A stretch of 44,582 nt of DNA from a bacterium (lineage in GTDB: Bacteria > Elusimicrobiota > Elusimicrobia > Elusimicrobiales > UBA9959), in contig JAJYJH010000016.1 in NCBI GenBank assembly GCA_021789695.1, positions 1-44,582 on the forward strand. Reading direction: 5' to 3'. Numbering within the stretch: the stretch's first letter is position 1; each line of letters starts with the position of its first letter. Below, one piece after another: positions 17,419 through 25,749 of the stretch. The translations under genes were made by a program, and so were the position numbers. The notes below the pieces were generated by a model. That model saw nothing but the letters and a program-made list of their open reading frames with translations. It searched no databases and had not been told where the DNA came from.

Positions 17419-18690
17419 TCAATTCTCGTACCACTTTATGAACTCGTCCCACTGGGAGGCCTTAGCCCACTGCAGGTCGTTATAGGCGCTCTCGAAGCCA
17501 TAGGTAGGCATGTAGGCGTCTATGCCGTGGGAGTTGGTGTAGCCGCTGCCCACCGGCCTGTTGACGAGCACCAGCGTGTTGCTGATGTAGTCCATCAGGG
17601 CCTGGGCGGCGGACTTCACGGCCGGGCTCTTAGTGGTCTGGCTCATCAGAGAAGCGAAGTGCCAGATGTCGTGGTTATCGGCCACGGCATAGTTCTGCGA
17701 GTTGTTGATCGCGTTCTTGACCGTGTCCTTGTCGCCGGCCTGCATCATCGCGCTGGCGAAGTTGTTCATCAGCACGGTGAACTGCGGGATGGCGGCCGAC
17801 TTCACCAGGCTCTGCGTGGAGCCCTGGTTGCCCTCCTGCTGGTAGTGGTCCGCGTAGGCGTTCACGGCCAGCTCTCCCACCTGTTCCGGGGTCATGGAGG
17901 GATTGGCCGCCAGGGGTCCCAGGAAGGTGTTGTAGGTGTAGCCGTCGCCGGGCTCGGTCTCTTCGGAGCCCACGATATAGGTCACATAGTCCTTTATCTC
18001 GTAGTCCACCTCGGCCATCTGCATCAGGCAGGCGTCGGAGCCGTACACGTCCACGCCGCCGACCTGCTTGAGGATCTGCCCCATCTGAGGGGTGTTGATA
18101 TGGTTGCCGGTCTCGTCGTCGTAGGAAATGCCCTTGGTAACGCCCTGGGGCATGGACTTGTCCCAGCCGGAACCGTGGTTCCAGATGATCAGCATATAAT
18201 GCTGGGCCGGATAGTTCTGCTTGGCCCAGTTGACGAAGTCAACCACGCTGCTATAGTTGCCCATGTCCACGCGGCCCATGTCCTGCAGGACCGGGGAGCT
18301 GACGGTGTTGGTGTCGTTGTCCTTCTTTATAAGGAAGCGGCGGGTGCCAGTGAAGGGAACATCGCCGTAGCCTGAGACCAAGCCGGTCTCGGTAACGACG
18401 TTGATCCTGCTGGTGGAGCCCACCTGCTCCATCTCGTTCATATCCTTTACGGCGTAAGGGGCCAGGTTGTTCTTGCCGTTGACGAAGACCATGATGGTCC
18501 AGTCCTTAGCGGACCGCGACGCGGTCACGGCGTTCGCATTGGCCTTCACGGGCGCGGGCACATTGACGGTCTGCGCGGCTATTTCCTGGTTGAGGCTGGT
18601 CTTGTTGGGGGAATCAAAAGAGATCTCCGCCGACACCAGGGGGGAAACCATCGCTACTATACCTAACGCTGCGGCTGCTTTCCTTAACAT
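17419..18690 (-). CDS. Secreted clostripain-type (C11) cysteine peptidase
   Basis: A 423-residue exported peptidase. Residues 1-21 form a signal peptide (cleavage after VSA). The C11 domain begins near residue 60 with DWTIMVFVNGKNNL and DMNEMEQVG. The His/Cys dyad is His172 in LIIWNHGSGW and Cys221 in VYGSDACLMQMAEV; YIVGSEETEPGDGY is a further family signature. C11 enzymes such as clostripain, PmC11 and fragipain cleave after Arg or Lys and mature by self-processing. The ATG at 18690 is preferred to an upstream TTG because GGAGGAG lies just ahead. The gene has a strong promoter of its own and a terminator, so it is monocistronic. There is no transmembrane or sorting signal at the C-terminus. 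Confidence 0.93.
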   Translation of the reverse strand: MLRKAAAALGIVAMVSPLVSAEISFDSPNKTSLNQEIAAQTVNVPAPVKANANAVTASRSAKDWTIMVFVNGKNNLAPYAVKDMNEMEQVGSTSRINVVTETGLVSGYGDVPFTGTRRFLIKKDNDTNTVSSPVLQDMGRVDMGNYSSVVDFVNWAKQNYPAQHYMLIIWNHGSGWDKSMPQGVTKGISYDDETGNHINTPQMGQILKQVGGVDVYGSDACLMQMAEVDYEIKDYVTYIVGSEETEPGDGYTYNTFLGPLAANPSMTPEQVGELAVNAYADHYQQEGNQGSTQSLVKSAAIPQFTVLMNNFASAMMQAGDKDTVKNAINNSQNYAVADNHDIWHFASLMSQTTKSPAVKSAAQALMDYISNTLVLVNRPVGSGYTNSHGIDAYMPTYGFESAYNDLQWAKASQWDEFIKWYEN

Positions 18691-18756
18691 GTACTCCTCC
18701 AATTACTGCGGTTTGGTCTGGTCTGGGACTTACCCAGATATTTTAACTTCTTATTG

Positions 18757-18786
18757 ATTATAATCAAGGACAAAGGTCCCAGTCAA
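18757..18786 (-). promoter_or_regulatory. Sigma70-type promoter of the C11 peptidase gene
   Basis: On the minus strand TTGACT (18781-18786), an 18-bp spacer and a perfect TATAAT (18757-18762), giving a leader of about 60 bases with a GGAGGAG ribosome-binding site. The -35 box abuts a GGTCCCA motif (18775-18781) that recurs beside the divergent promoter. Confidence 0.8.
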
Positions 18787-18829
18787 GAGTCAGTCTTTAG
18801 ACCTATTGCATTTTGGGCCTCTGGTCCCA

Positions 18830-18857
18830 TTGACTGGTCAATATCAATGTCTATAAA
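18830..18857 (+). promoter_or_regulatory. Divergent plus-strand promoter facing coding relics
   Basis: TTGACT (18830-18835), a 16-bp spacer and TATAAA (18852-18857). It is preceded by GGTCCCA (18823-18829). The -35 is part of the palindrome TTGAC-TG-GTCAA. No intact gene follows. Confidence 0.55.
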
Positions 18858-18899
18858 TATGACTGGGGGCCCATAGGACCCAGCCGCGGTCTCCAAAGG

Positions 18900-19120
18900 A
18901 CGCCCGCCAGCTAGACCGTGCGCTACAAAGGACAGGTCTTCAGGAAAAAACCGCCGGCGTCAGCATTATGGAGACCCCGCACACCGGCTACGGCCACAAC
19001 TGCGGCTTCTGCCAGGAGATAGCGGTGTCGTGGACGATGACTGGCTGACCGACCCGGTCAACGGCACGCACAATTCACAATTCAAGCTGGACTGGAGCTA
19101 CCCGCATAACAAAAGCCCTT
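18900..19120 (+). pseudogene. Gene-poor stretch with short coding-like relics
   Basis: The gap 18691-19138 has no intact gene. Beyond the two divergent promoters, the plus strand carries two protein-like pieces in different frames. One, ending near 19048, includes METPHTGYGHNCGFCQE with a CxxC. The next, from about 19020, reads GDSGVVDDDWLTDPVNGTHN and continues to SYPHNK near 19113. They abut with a frame change, as in a decayed small exported or redox protein gene. There is no good start codon with a ribosome-binding site. I do not recognise the family, and chance coding cannot be excluded. Confidence 0.35.
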
Positions 19121-19138
19121 CCTCTCCCCATAGAAGCT

Positions 19139-20641
19139 TTATATCAGCAGCATGGCGAGCAAAAAGGCGGAGACGGCCAACAGGACGCCGGCTGCCAGCC
19201 AGCGGCCATAGAACGGGAAAAGGGCCCGGACGGCGTAGACCGGAGCCGATGCGCGCAGCACGGTACACTCGTCCAGGGCGGTGACGGCGGTCACGCGGCC
19301 CCACGGGTCTATCACCCCTGAGATGCCGTTATTGGCCGCGCGCACCACAGTGCGGCGGTTCTCCACGGCGCGGAAAACGCTGGCGATGAAATGCTGGTAC
19401 GGCGCGGCCGTGTCCAGATACCAGCCGTCGTTGGTGATGTTGACGAACAGCTCGGCACCGGCGCGGGTGTCTCCGGCGAAGAGGTAGGGAAAGATGGACT
19501 CGTAGCAGAGCGTTGCGCCTATCTTATAGCCGCGGAACGTCATCAGCGGCTGGTTGGGAGCGCCCGGTTCGAATTCGCCCAGCTCTCCCACCGGCTTTAT
19601 GAACTTCCCCAGCAGGCCGCGCAGCGGCACGTACTCTCCGAAAGGCACCAGTTGGCGTTTGTCGTAGGAGGCGATTATCGCGCCGGAGCCGTCCAACAGG
19701 AAGGCCGAGACGTGCTTGCCCTCCCCCCTGGAAACGGAACCGACGAAGCTTCCCCCCACCCCGGAGGAGGAAGCCGCCCTCCTGAGCCAGCCGCGGCAGG
19801 CGGAGTCGTTTATCCAGCAGGGCAGAGCGTTCTCGGGCCAAACGGCCAGATCGGCACCGCCCGCCTGCGCGGCCTGCAAGGCCATCAGGGCCAGTATCTT
19901 CCCGGCCTGGGCCTCGTCCCACTTGGCGTACTGGTCTATGGACGGCTGCAGCAGCGCCACCTTCAGTTCACGCACCGGTCTCAGGGAATCAGCTTTCCGC
20001 AGCTCCGCCCACCCGAACAGGAAAAGCCCCGCCGCCACAGCGGCCGCCGGCAGCAACCGCAGCAGACGGGCGGCCGGTTTCAGGTCCCGCGCGAAGAGCG
20101 ACCCGGCCAGCGCTCCGGTGAAGCAGACCGCCGCGCTGAGCCCGTAGACCCCGGTGACCGACGCTATCTGGATCATCGGCTTGTAGTCCCATTGGGTGTA
20201 GCCGAGCATGAACCAGGGGAACCAGACCAGTTTCCCGCTCAGCAACACCTTGACGTATTCCAGTGCGGCCCAGCCCAGCGCGAAGGCATAGGGCCAGACC
20301 CCCGGTCCGGCCCGTTTCAAATAGAACCCGTACGCCGAGACGGCAAGGAACTCCAACGACATCAGCAGCGCCAGCAGCACGAGCCCCAGCGCCGAGACGA
20401 ACGCCCCCACCCCGCCCGCGCGCAACGTCGGGTAGATCCAGTAGAGGAGGCCTAGGTAGAACAGGAAACCGGCGCCGGCGCCGCCAAGCGCGGCGGCCTT
20501 GAGGCTCCTGGACTTCAGGAGATAATAGGAGAGCGGAGCCAGCGCCAGCCAGGCCAGCCACCCCATATCGAACTTCGGATAGCTCAACACCAGCAGCAGC
20601 GCCGTCAGCGCCGGCAATAAGCTCGGCAACACCTTTTTCAT
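19139..20641 (-). CDS. lnt: Apolipoprotein N-acyltransferase
   Basis: A 500-residue inner-membrane enzyme that adds the third acyl chain to the N-terminal Cys of lipoproteins in diderm bacteria. Seven or eight hydrophobic segments occupy residues 1-215, followed by a periplasmic nitrilase domain and one C-terminal helix. The catalytic triad is Glu270 (VWPENALP), Lys328 (YDKRQLVPFGEY) and Cys379 (GATLCYESIFP). The flexible-arm Glu of FGEYVPLRG is also present. ATG at 20641 begins MKKVLPSLL, the start of the first helix; the frame is open further upstream but that part is not protein-like. The four lipoproteins in this window would be its substrates. It follows secA on the same strand after 111 bp. 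Confidence 0.96.
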   Translation of the reverse strand: MKKVLPSLLPALTALLLVLSYPKFDMGWLAWLALAPLSYYLLKSRSLKAAALGGAGAGFLFYLGLLYWIYPTLRAGGVGAFVSALGLVLLALLMSLEFLAVSAYGFYLKRAGPGVWPYAFALGWAALEYVKVLLSGKLVWFPWFMLGYTQWDYKPMIQIASVTGVYGLSAAVCFTGALAGSLFARDLKPAARLLRLLPAAAVAAGLFLFGWAELRKADSLRPVRELKVALLQPSIDQYAKWDEAQAGKILALMALQAAQAGGADLAVWPENALPCWINDSACRGWLRRAASSSGVGGSFVGSVSRGEGKHVSAFLLDGSGAIIASYDKRQLVPFGEYVPLRGLLGKFIKPVGELGEFEPGAPNQPLMTFRGYKIGATLCYESIFPYLFAGDTRAGAELFVNITNDGWYLDTAAPYQHFIASVFRAVENRRTVVRAANNGISGVIDPWGRVTAVTALDECTVLRASAPVYAVRALFPFYGRWLAAGVLLAVSAFLLAMLLI

Positions 20642-20663
20642 TATTTTTAGCCGCGGCCCTGAC

Positions 20664-20745
20664 GGAATGACCGGGTTAGCCAAACCGTGTAGGAGGCCCG
20701 AGCCTGCATAGCGCGAGGACCCCGGTTTTGAACTCCAATCCCTCC
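20664..20745 (+). other. Degenerate tRNA-like sequence between secA and lnt
   Basis: The plus strand has a D-arm-like GGGTTAGCC..., a loop CTGCATA with T before GCA (a Cys-type anticodon position) on a 4-of-5 bp stem, and a T-loop-like GGTTTTGAA. The acceptor arms pair in only 5 of 7 positions, the T-stem does not pair and the D region is about 9 bases too long. It is at best a decayed tRNA; resemblance by chance is possible. Confidence 0.2.
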
Positions 20746-20752
20746 GGCGGGC

Positions 20753-23371
20753 CTACGCGCTCTTCCCGTGGCACTTTTTGTACTTCTTGCCCGAGCCGCA
20801 CGGGCACAGGTCGTTGCGCCCCACCTTGGCGTCGGCGAACTTGTTGACCGGCTTTGCCGGCTGCGGGGCGGTTTGGGGCGCCTGCTTTGGCGCCCCCTGG
20901 ACCTGCGGCGGAGGAGGCACCGGGCGCGGCGGCAGCTGGATGCGGAAGACGTACTCCACCATCTGGTCGCGCACGCGCGCCAGCATGGCCTCGAACAGAG
21001 TGTAGGACTCCTTCTGGTACTCTATCAACGGGTCCTTCTGGCCGTAGGCGCGCAGGCCCACGCCCTTCTTCAGGTGGTCCAGCTCGAACAGGTGGTTCTT
21101 CCAGACGTGGTCCATGATCTGCAGCAGCAGCACGCGCTGCAGCTCGGCGAAGTCGACGTTGCGCTCTCCGAAGTCGCTCACGCGCTTGGCGTAAGCCTCG
21201 TCGAGCTTCTTCATGACCTCTTCCTGCAGGGCCGGCCTGGTCAGCCCGCGGAGCTCGTCCTCGGTATAGGATACCTCGAAGCCGGCCGTCTTCTTAAGAT
21301 ATACGTTGAGCGCCTCCAGGTTCCACATCACTGCGGCCTGGTCCTGCGGGGCGTGCGCGTCCAGCTGTTCTTCCATCGCCTCGCGTATCATACTGCGCAC
21401 GCGGTCAGGCACTCCTTCGCCGTCGAGCACCGCGTTGCGCAGTTCGTAAACGGCCATGCGCTGCTTGTTCATCACGTTGTCGTAGTCCAGCAGCTGTTTG
21501 CGCGCGTCGAAGTTCATGCCTTCCACACGCTTCTGGGCGCCCTCTATCTGGCGGCTGACGAGGGAGGACTCTATAACCTCGCCCTCCTTCATGCCCAGAC
21601 GCTCCATGATGGCCGAGATGCGGTCCGAACCGAACAGGCGCATCAACTCGTCCTCCAGGGAGACGTAGAACACCGAACTGCCGGGGTCTCCCTGGCGGGC
21701 GCAACGGCCGCGCAGCTGGTTGTCAATGCGGCGGCTTTCATGGCGTTCGGTGCCGAGCACGCACAGACCGCCGAGGCCGGCGACTTCTTTCTGAAGGCCG
21801 GCGTCGGGCGGCACGCCGCCCAGAATAATGTCCGTGCCGCGGCCGGCCATGTTGGTGGCTATCGTCACCTGGGTCTTGCGGCCCGCCTGCGCCACTATCT
21901 GCGCCTCCATCTCGTGGTACTTGGCGTTCAGCACCTGGTGCGGAATGCCTTTCGTGCGCAGCAGCGCGGCCAGTTTCTCGGATTTCTCTATCGAACGCGT
22001 GCCGACGAGCATCGGCTGGCCCTTGCGCCAGCGCTCGTCTATCTCCGTTACTATCGCGTTGTTCTTCTCGCGCTCGGTCCGGTAGATGCGGTCCGGGGAA
22101 TCCTTGCGGACCAGCGGCCGGTTCGGCGGGATCTCCACCACGTCCAGGTTGTAGATCTCCCAGAATTCGTCGGCCTCCGTCATCGCGGTGCCGGTCATGC
22201 CGGAAAGCTTTCCGTAGAGCTTGAAATAGTTCTGGAACGTAATCGTGGCCAGCGTCTGGTTCTCCTCCTTGATGCGGAGGTTCTCCTTGGCCTCTATAGC
22301 CTGGTGCAGGCCGTCCGACCAGCGGCGGCCGGGCATCAGGCGGCCGGTGAACTCATCTACGATGACGATCTCGCCGTCCTTCACTACATACTCGACGTCC
22401 TTCCTGAACAGGTGGTGCGCGCGCAGGCCCTGGGTCAGATGGTGCGCCCACTCGCTTGAGACGTCGTCATAGATATTGCCGACGCCGAGTATCTTCTCGG
22501 CCTTGTGCACGCCCTCCTCGGTCAGCGTGGCGGTGTGGCTCTTCTCGTCGATAATCGCGTCGAAGCCTTTGCCCAGGTCCACGCCGTCGCGCTTGGCGTC
22601 TATCTCCTCCTTCTCGGTGATGAAGCGCGGGGTCAGCAGCGGAATCACGCGGTTGACTATGTAGTACTTGTCGGTGGACTCGTCCGAGGGCCCCGAGATA
22701 ATCAGCGGCGTGCGGGCCTCGTCGATCAGAATCGAGTCGACCTCGTCGATAATAGCGAAATTACGCTCCCGCATCACGCGTTCCCGCTTGTCCATCACCA
22801 TGTTGTCGCGCAGGTAGTCGAAACCGACCTCGTTGTTGGTGATGTACGTGATGTCGCGGTTGTACATCTCGCGGCGCTCTTCGTTGTTCATGTCGTGCTG
22901 GATGAAGCCGACGCTCAGACCCATGAACTCGTGCACCGGGCCCATCCACTGGCTGTCGCGCCTGGCCAGGTAGTCGTTGACCGTGACGACATGCACGCCC
23001 TTGCCGGAGAGCGCGTTCAGATAAGCCGGCAGAGTGGCCACCAGCGTTTTGCCTTCGCCGGTGCGCATTTCGGCGATCTTGCCGCGGTACAGCACGATGC
23101 CGCCTATCAGCTGCACGTCGTAGTGGCGCATCTTCAACACGCGGCGGGAAGCCTCGCGCACGCAGGCGAAGGCCTCCGGCAGAATGTCGTCCAGAGTCTC
23201 GCCCTTGGCCAGCCGTTCCTTGAACTCCGGGGTCCTGGCCTTGAGCTGTTCGTCGGAAAGCTTGGAGATCTCTTCTTCCAGTGAATTGATCCGGTCCACG
23301 ACCGGCTGTACCAGCTTCAGAGAGCGCTCGCTCTTGGAGCCTATTATCGCCTCAACGAGTTTTTTGAGCAT
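20753..23371 (-). CDS. secA: Protein translocase ATPase SecA
   Basis: An 872-residue motor that drives preproteins through SecYEG. NBD1 has the Walker A segment MRTGEGKTL (near residue 105) and the Walker B-type IIDEVDSILIDEARTPL. The preprotein cross-linking domain follows. NBD2 has VTIATNMAGRGTDIILGG and the LRGRCARQGDPGSS helicase motif. The helical scaffold/wing domains follow, then a Pro/Gln-rich linker and the zinc-binding tail NDLCPCGSGKKYKKCHG, which contacts SecB, ribosomes or phospholipid. The length is usual for the family. The ATG at 23371 lies 6 bases after a TAATAT box, suggesting a leaderless transcript. The methyltransferase gene is upstream and lnt downstream on the same strand. 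Confidence 0.98.
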   Translation of the reverse strand: MLKKLVEAIIGSKSERSLKLVQPVVDRINSLEEEISKLSDEQLKARTPEFKERLAKGETLDDILPEAFACVREASRRVLKMRHYDVQLIGGIVLYRGKIAEMRTGEGKTLVATLPAYLNALSGKGVHVVTVNDYLARRDSQWMGPVHEFMGLSVGFIQHDMNNEERREMYNRDITYITNNEVGFDYLRDNMVMDKRERVMRERNFAIIDEVDSILIDEARTPLIISGPSDESTDKYYIVNRVIPLLTPRFITEKEEIDAKRDGVDLGKGFDAIIDEKSHTATLTEEGVHKAEKILGVGNIYDDVSSEWAHHLTQGLRAHHLFRKDVEYVVKDGEIVIVDEFTGRLMPGRRWSDGLHQAIEAKENLRIKEENQTLATITFQNYFKLYGKLSGMTGTAMTEADEFWEIYNLDVVEIPPNRPLVRKDSPDRIYRTEREKNNAIVTEIDERWRKGQPMLVGTRSIEKSEKLAALLRTKGIPHQVLNAKYHEMEAQIVAQAGRKTQVTIATNMAGRGTDIILGGVPPDAGLQKEVAGLGGLCVLGTERHESRRIDNQLRGRCARQGDPGSSVFYVSLEDELMRLFGSDRISAIMERLGMKEGEVIESSLVSRQIEGAQKRVEGMNFDARKQLLDYDNVMNKQRMAVYELRNAVLDGEGVPDRVRSMIREAMEEQLDAHAPQDQAAVMWNLEALNVYLKKTAGFEVSYTEDELRGLTRPALQEEVMKKLDEAYAKRVSDFGERNVDFAELQRVLLLQIMDHVWKNHLFELDHLKKGVGLRAYGQKDPLIEYQKESYTLFEAMLARVRDQMVEYVFRIQLPPRPVPPPPQVQGAPKQAPQTAPQPAKPVNKFADAKVGRNDLCPCGSGKKYKKCHGKSA

Positions 23372-23377
23372 ATGGAC

Positions 23378-23383
23378 ATATTA
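23378..23383 (-). promoter_or_regulatory. -10 box of secA, possibly leaderless
   Basis: TAATAT on the minus strand lies 6 bases before the secA ATG, in an AT-rich gap. The -35 region at 17 bp (TATAAG) is poor and no Shine-Dalgarno is seen. Confidence 0.4.
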
Positions 23384-23417
23384 AACAACTTTTAAACGCG
23401 CTTATAAACGGAGGCGG

Positions 23418-24224
23418 TCATGGCGCGGCTCTAAAAACGAACTCGTTGCAGCCGTGCCCCCCCTCCCGGCGCACCCTTACTTCATGGAACCCCAGGCCGG
23501 TGCAGAAGGACCGCACGTCTTCGACTGAGGCCGCTTCGAAGGGCAGCCCGCCCACCCAATCCACCACGTCGTGCCAGGCGCTCATGCCGCGACGGCCGCG
23601 GTATGAACGCAGCGTGGCAAATGGCCGACCGCGCAGCAGGTCCCTGACGGAGGCTGGCAGCCAGAAGCGCAGGAAGAAAACCGAAGCGTAGAGCGGGCGC
23701 AACGGCCGCGGCAGACGGTTATAGAACACTTTTACGGCCTTCCAGAAAGCGGTCAAGGCTCCCTGGCGATTGTACAGAGCGATAAAGAGAAAACCGCCGG
23801 GCTTTACCATGCCGGCCGCCGCCTTAACCGCGCGCCACATATCGCCCGTATGATGCAGCACCCCCCAAGAATAGACGCAATCGAAGCGGCCAAGCCCGGA
23901 GACGAAGCCGGCGTCCAGTATGGAGCCTTGCTCTATGCTCCAGTTGCCGGCGGAGAGAAAGAAGCGCTCTTTCATCCCGCGCGCGGCGTCCACGCTCTCG
24001 AGGTCGTAGTCGAACGAGACCACGCGCGACGCCCCCAGCTTGAGTGCGGCCAGCGAGAACAGTCCGCTGCCGCAGCCGATATCCGCGAACGTCCTGCCTT
24101 CCAGCGCGCCGGGGCCCAGCATATCCTGCAGCGACTTGACAGCCGCCGCTACGCGGTCTTCTCCTACCAGTTCAAGGTACGCCTTCCAGTTCTCGCCGAA
24201 AGCGAAGCGTCCGGCTTCAGGCAT
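23418..24224 (-). CDS. Class I SAM-dependent methyltransferase
   Basis: A 268-residue Rossmann-fold methyltransferase. Motif I is FADIGCGSGLFSLAA (about residues 45-59), the acidic ribose-binding end of strand 2 is VVSFDYDLESV, and the strand-4 region reads FDCVYSWGVLHHTGDMW. The C-terminal third has a long basic amphipathic stretch (FYNRLPRPLRPLY, then a hydrophobic FFLRFWL segment) that could bind membrane or a lipid-linked substrate. The substrate is unknown. It is transcribed divergently from the polysaccharide flippase gene and may belong with that cluster, and it precedes secA on its own strand with a 46-bp gap. Confidence 0.85.
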   Translation of the reverse strand: MPEAGRFAFGENWKAYLELVGEDRVAAAVKSLQDMLGPGALEGRTFADIGCGSGLFSLAALKLGASRVVSFDYDLESVDAARGMKERFFLSAGNWSIEQGSILDAGFVSGLGRFDCVYSWGVLHHTGDMWRAVKAAAGMVKPGGFLFIALYNRQGALTAFWKAVKVFYNRLPRPLRPLYASVFFLRFWLPASVRDLLRGRPFATLRSYRGRRGMSAWHDVVDWVGGLPFEAASVEDVRSFCTGLGFHEVRVRREGGHGCNEFVFRAAP

Positions 24225-24241
24225 CTATCCGCCGCCGTAAG

Positions 24242-24254
24242 GGACAGGTCTTCA
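24242..24254 (+). repeat. Dispersed 13-base motif GGACAGGTCTTCA
   Basis: The same 13 bases occur at 18930-18942 in the gene-poor stretch, and a 10-of-13 version (GGTCAGGTCCTGA) at 11761-11773 forms the 5' arm of a terminator. All three copies lie outside genes and in the same orientation. Confidence 0.4.
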
Positions 24255-24265
24255 TGCAGTCCTAT

Positions 24266-24294
24266 TTCATATCAAATGTGGCGGGGCTTGGCAA
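24266..24294 (-). promoter_or_regulatory. Candidate promoter of the class I methyltransferase
   Basis: On the minus strand TTGCCA (24289-24294), a 17-bp spacer and TATGAA (24266-24271), about 42 bp upstream of the ATG. Confidence 0.5.
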
Positions 24295-24409
24295 CTCCGA
24301 CGGCGATAGGGCCGGCAAAATTAAGTAGAATAGGCCGTAGTGGGCGGAAATATGCCAGCCGGGTTCCCCAGCCGGGCCGGGCAGACGCGGCATCCCGGCC
24401 AAGCACTAC

Positions 24410-25696
24410 ATGACGATACTATTCCGAAGCCTGACGGACCGCGCATACCGCTTCCTGGCCGGGGAACATCCCGGAGAAGGCTCCCGGAACTTCCTGCGTA
24501 ACCTGAGCTGGATAGGCGCCAGCTTTTTCTTGGCAAAAGTCGCTTCCTCGCTGCTCAGCATAACGGCTGGCAGACTGCTCGGACCCGCCGAATACGGGAA
24601 GGTCAACCTCTTCGTCTCCGCCGGGGCCGCGATAGTTCCTTTTATGATAGTCGGGCTCAATGTTTCCCTGGTAAGGTATGGAGTTTCAGATGGGGATCGG
24701 GAACGGGTTTTTGGAACGGCCTCGTCCCTCTTTACAGCCATGGCGATACTCACCGGCGCGGCGGTGCTGTTGTTCAGAACGCGGCTCAGCGCCTTCTTGG
24801 GCATCACTCCGGCTATGCTTGTCCTCTCCCTGTGCTACGCGGCCGCCGCCGGCGCCTTCCAACTGACATCGGCCATGCAGCAGGCCTCCGGTCATTTCTC
24901 GACAAGGGGATTGAGCGAAATAACGTTCAGCGCCATACTGGCCGCGGGGTTCTTCGCGGGCTTGTATTTTTTCGGCAAATCGTACCTGGCGATGGCCTAT
25001 GCTTACATAGCCGCGTTCGGCGCCATAGCCGGCTTCCTGATGGCGAAATACGTCCCGTCACGCCTGAAGCTGCTGAGCGCGGAAAAGTTCAGGCCCCTGG
25101 CGCAGTACAGCGCGTACACGTTCGGAGGCAGCCTTGGCGCCTTCCTGGTGCTTCGCGTGCAGAGTTTTATCATAAACTCCTTTCTGACCCCGGAAGACGT
25201 GGGCCAGTACGCCGCCTACTACACCGCCACCATAGGCGCGGCCGCCTACATGGGCTACGCGGTAGCCACGGTGCTTTTCCCTAAAGCCTCCTCTAGCAGC
25301 AACAGCCGCAGGCTGTGGAAAATAGTCTCCGAAAGTTGGATACGCCTCGCCCTGCCGGCCGTCCTGTTCTTTCTCGCGGCAGAGACGGCGGCGCTCCTGC
25401 TCATGGGCCGGCATCAGTACGGAATGCAGGCCGGGCTTATGGTGCTGTTCGCCATCTGCGGGACTCTTATGCTGATCTACGGTTCCCTGGCGCAGATAGT
25501 TTTCTCGGGAGGGGCGAAGGCCGCCAGGCTGATTCTTTTTACGTCCTGGGGCGGAGGCTTGATCAACTTCGCGGCTTGCCTTGCGCTCATCCCCGTTTTC
25601 AAGGTAGCGGGGGCCGCCATGGCCTTCATCCTGACATATCTGTTCCTGCTGGTCTGGCTCTGGAAAGCCAAAGACCCTTATCTCTCCGGAGCTTGA
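24410..25696 (+). CDS. Polysaccharide flippase (Wzx/MATE-like)
   Basis: A 428-residue polytopic protein with about 12 membrane helices of the oligosaccharide-flippase (polysaccharide_synt) family. The N-terminal pattern is typical: NFLRNLSWIGASFFLAKVAS, then AGRLLGPAEYGKVNLF and GLNVSLVRYG. It would flip lipid-linked glycan units across the inner membrane. It opens a plus-strand run with a methyltransferase and a GT4 glycosyltransferase and faces a minus-strand run with more glycan genes, so a surface polysaccharide or glycolipid pathway is the natural context. The ATG at 24410 is the first in frame after GCACTAC; there is no clear Shine-Dalgarno. Confidence 0.9.
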   Translation: MTILFRSLTDRAYRFLAGEHPGEGSRNFLRNLSWIGASFFLAKVASSLLSITAGRLLGPAEYGKVNLFVSAGAAIVPFMIVGLNVSLVRYGVSDGDRERVFGTASSLFTAMAILTGAAVLLFRTRLSAFLGITPAMLVLSLCYAAAAGAFQLTSAMQQASGHFSTRGLSEITFSAILAAGFFAGLYFFGKSYLAMAYAYIAAFGAIAGFLMAKYVPSRLKLLSAEKFRPLAQYSAYTFGGSLGAFLVLRVQSFIINSFLTPEDVGQYAAYYTATIGAAAYMGYAVATVLFPKASSSSNSRRLWKIVSESWIRLALPAVLFFLAAETAALLLMGRHQYGMQAGLMVLFAICGTLMLIYGSLAQIVFSGGAKAARLILFTSWGGGLINFAACLALIPVFKVAGAAMAFILTYLFLLVWLWKAKDPYLSGA

Positions 25697-25749
25697 ACCG
25701 GAGCTGGTTCCGCGTGGTTTTTGTTATACTTTGAAGTTTAGACGCCGAG

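Noticed and set aside
17119-18375. A 418-codon open frame antisense to the C11 peptidase
   Set aside because: No motifs, Val/His/Gly-rich shadow; the opposite strand has signal peptide, His/Cys dyad, ribosome site, promoter and terminator.
20768-22459. A 563-codon open frame antisense to secA
   Set aside because: His/Leu/Val-rich shadow without domains; secA is unambiguous on the minus strand.
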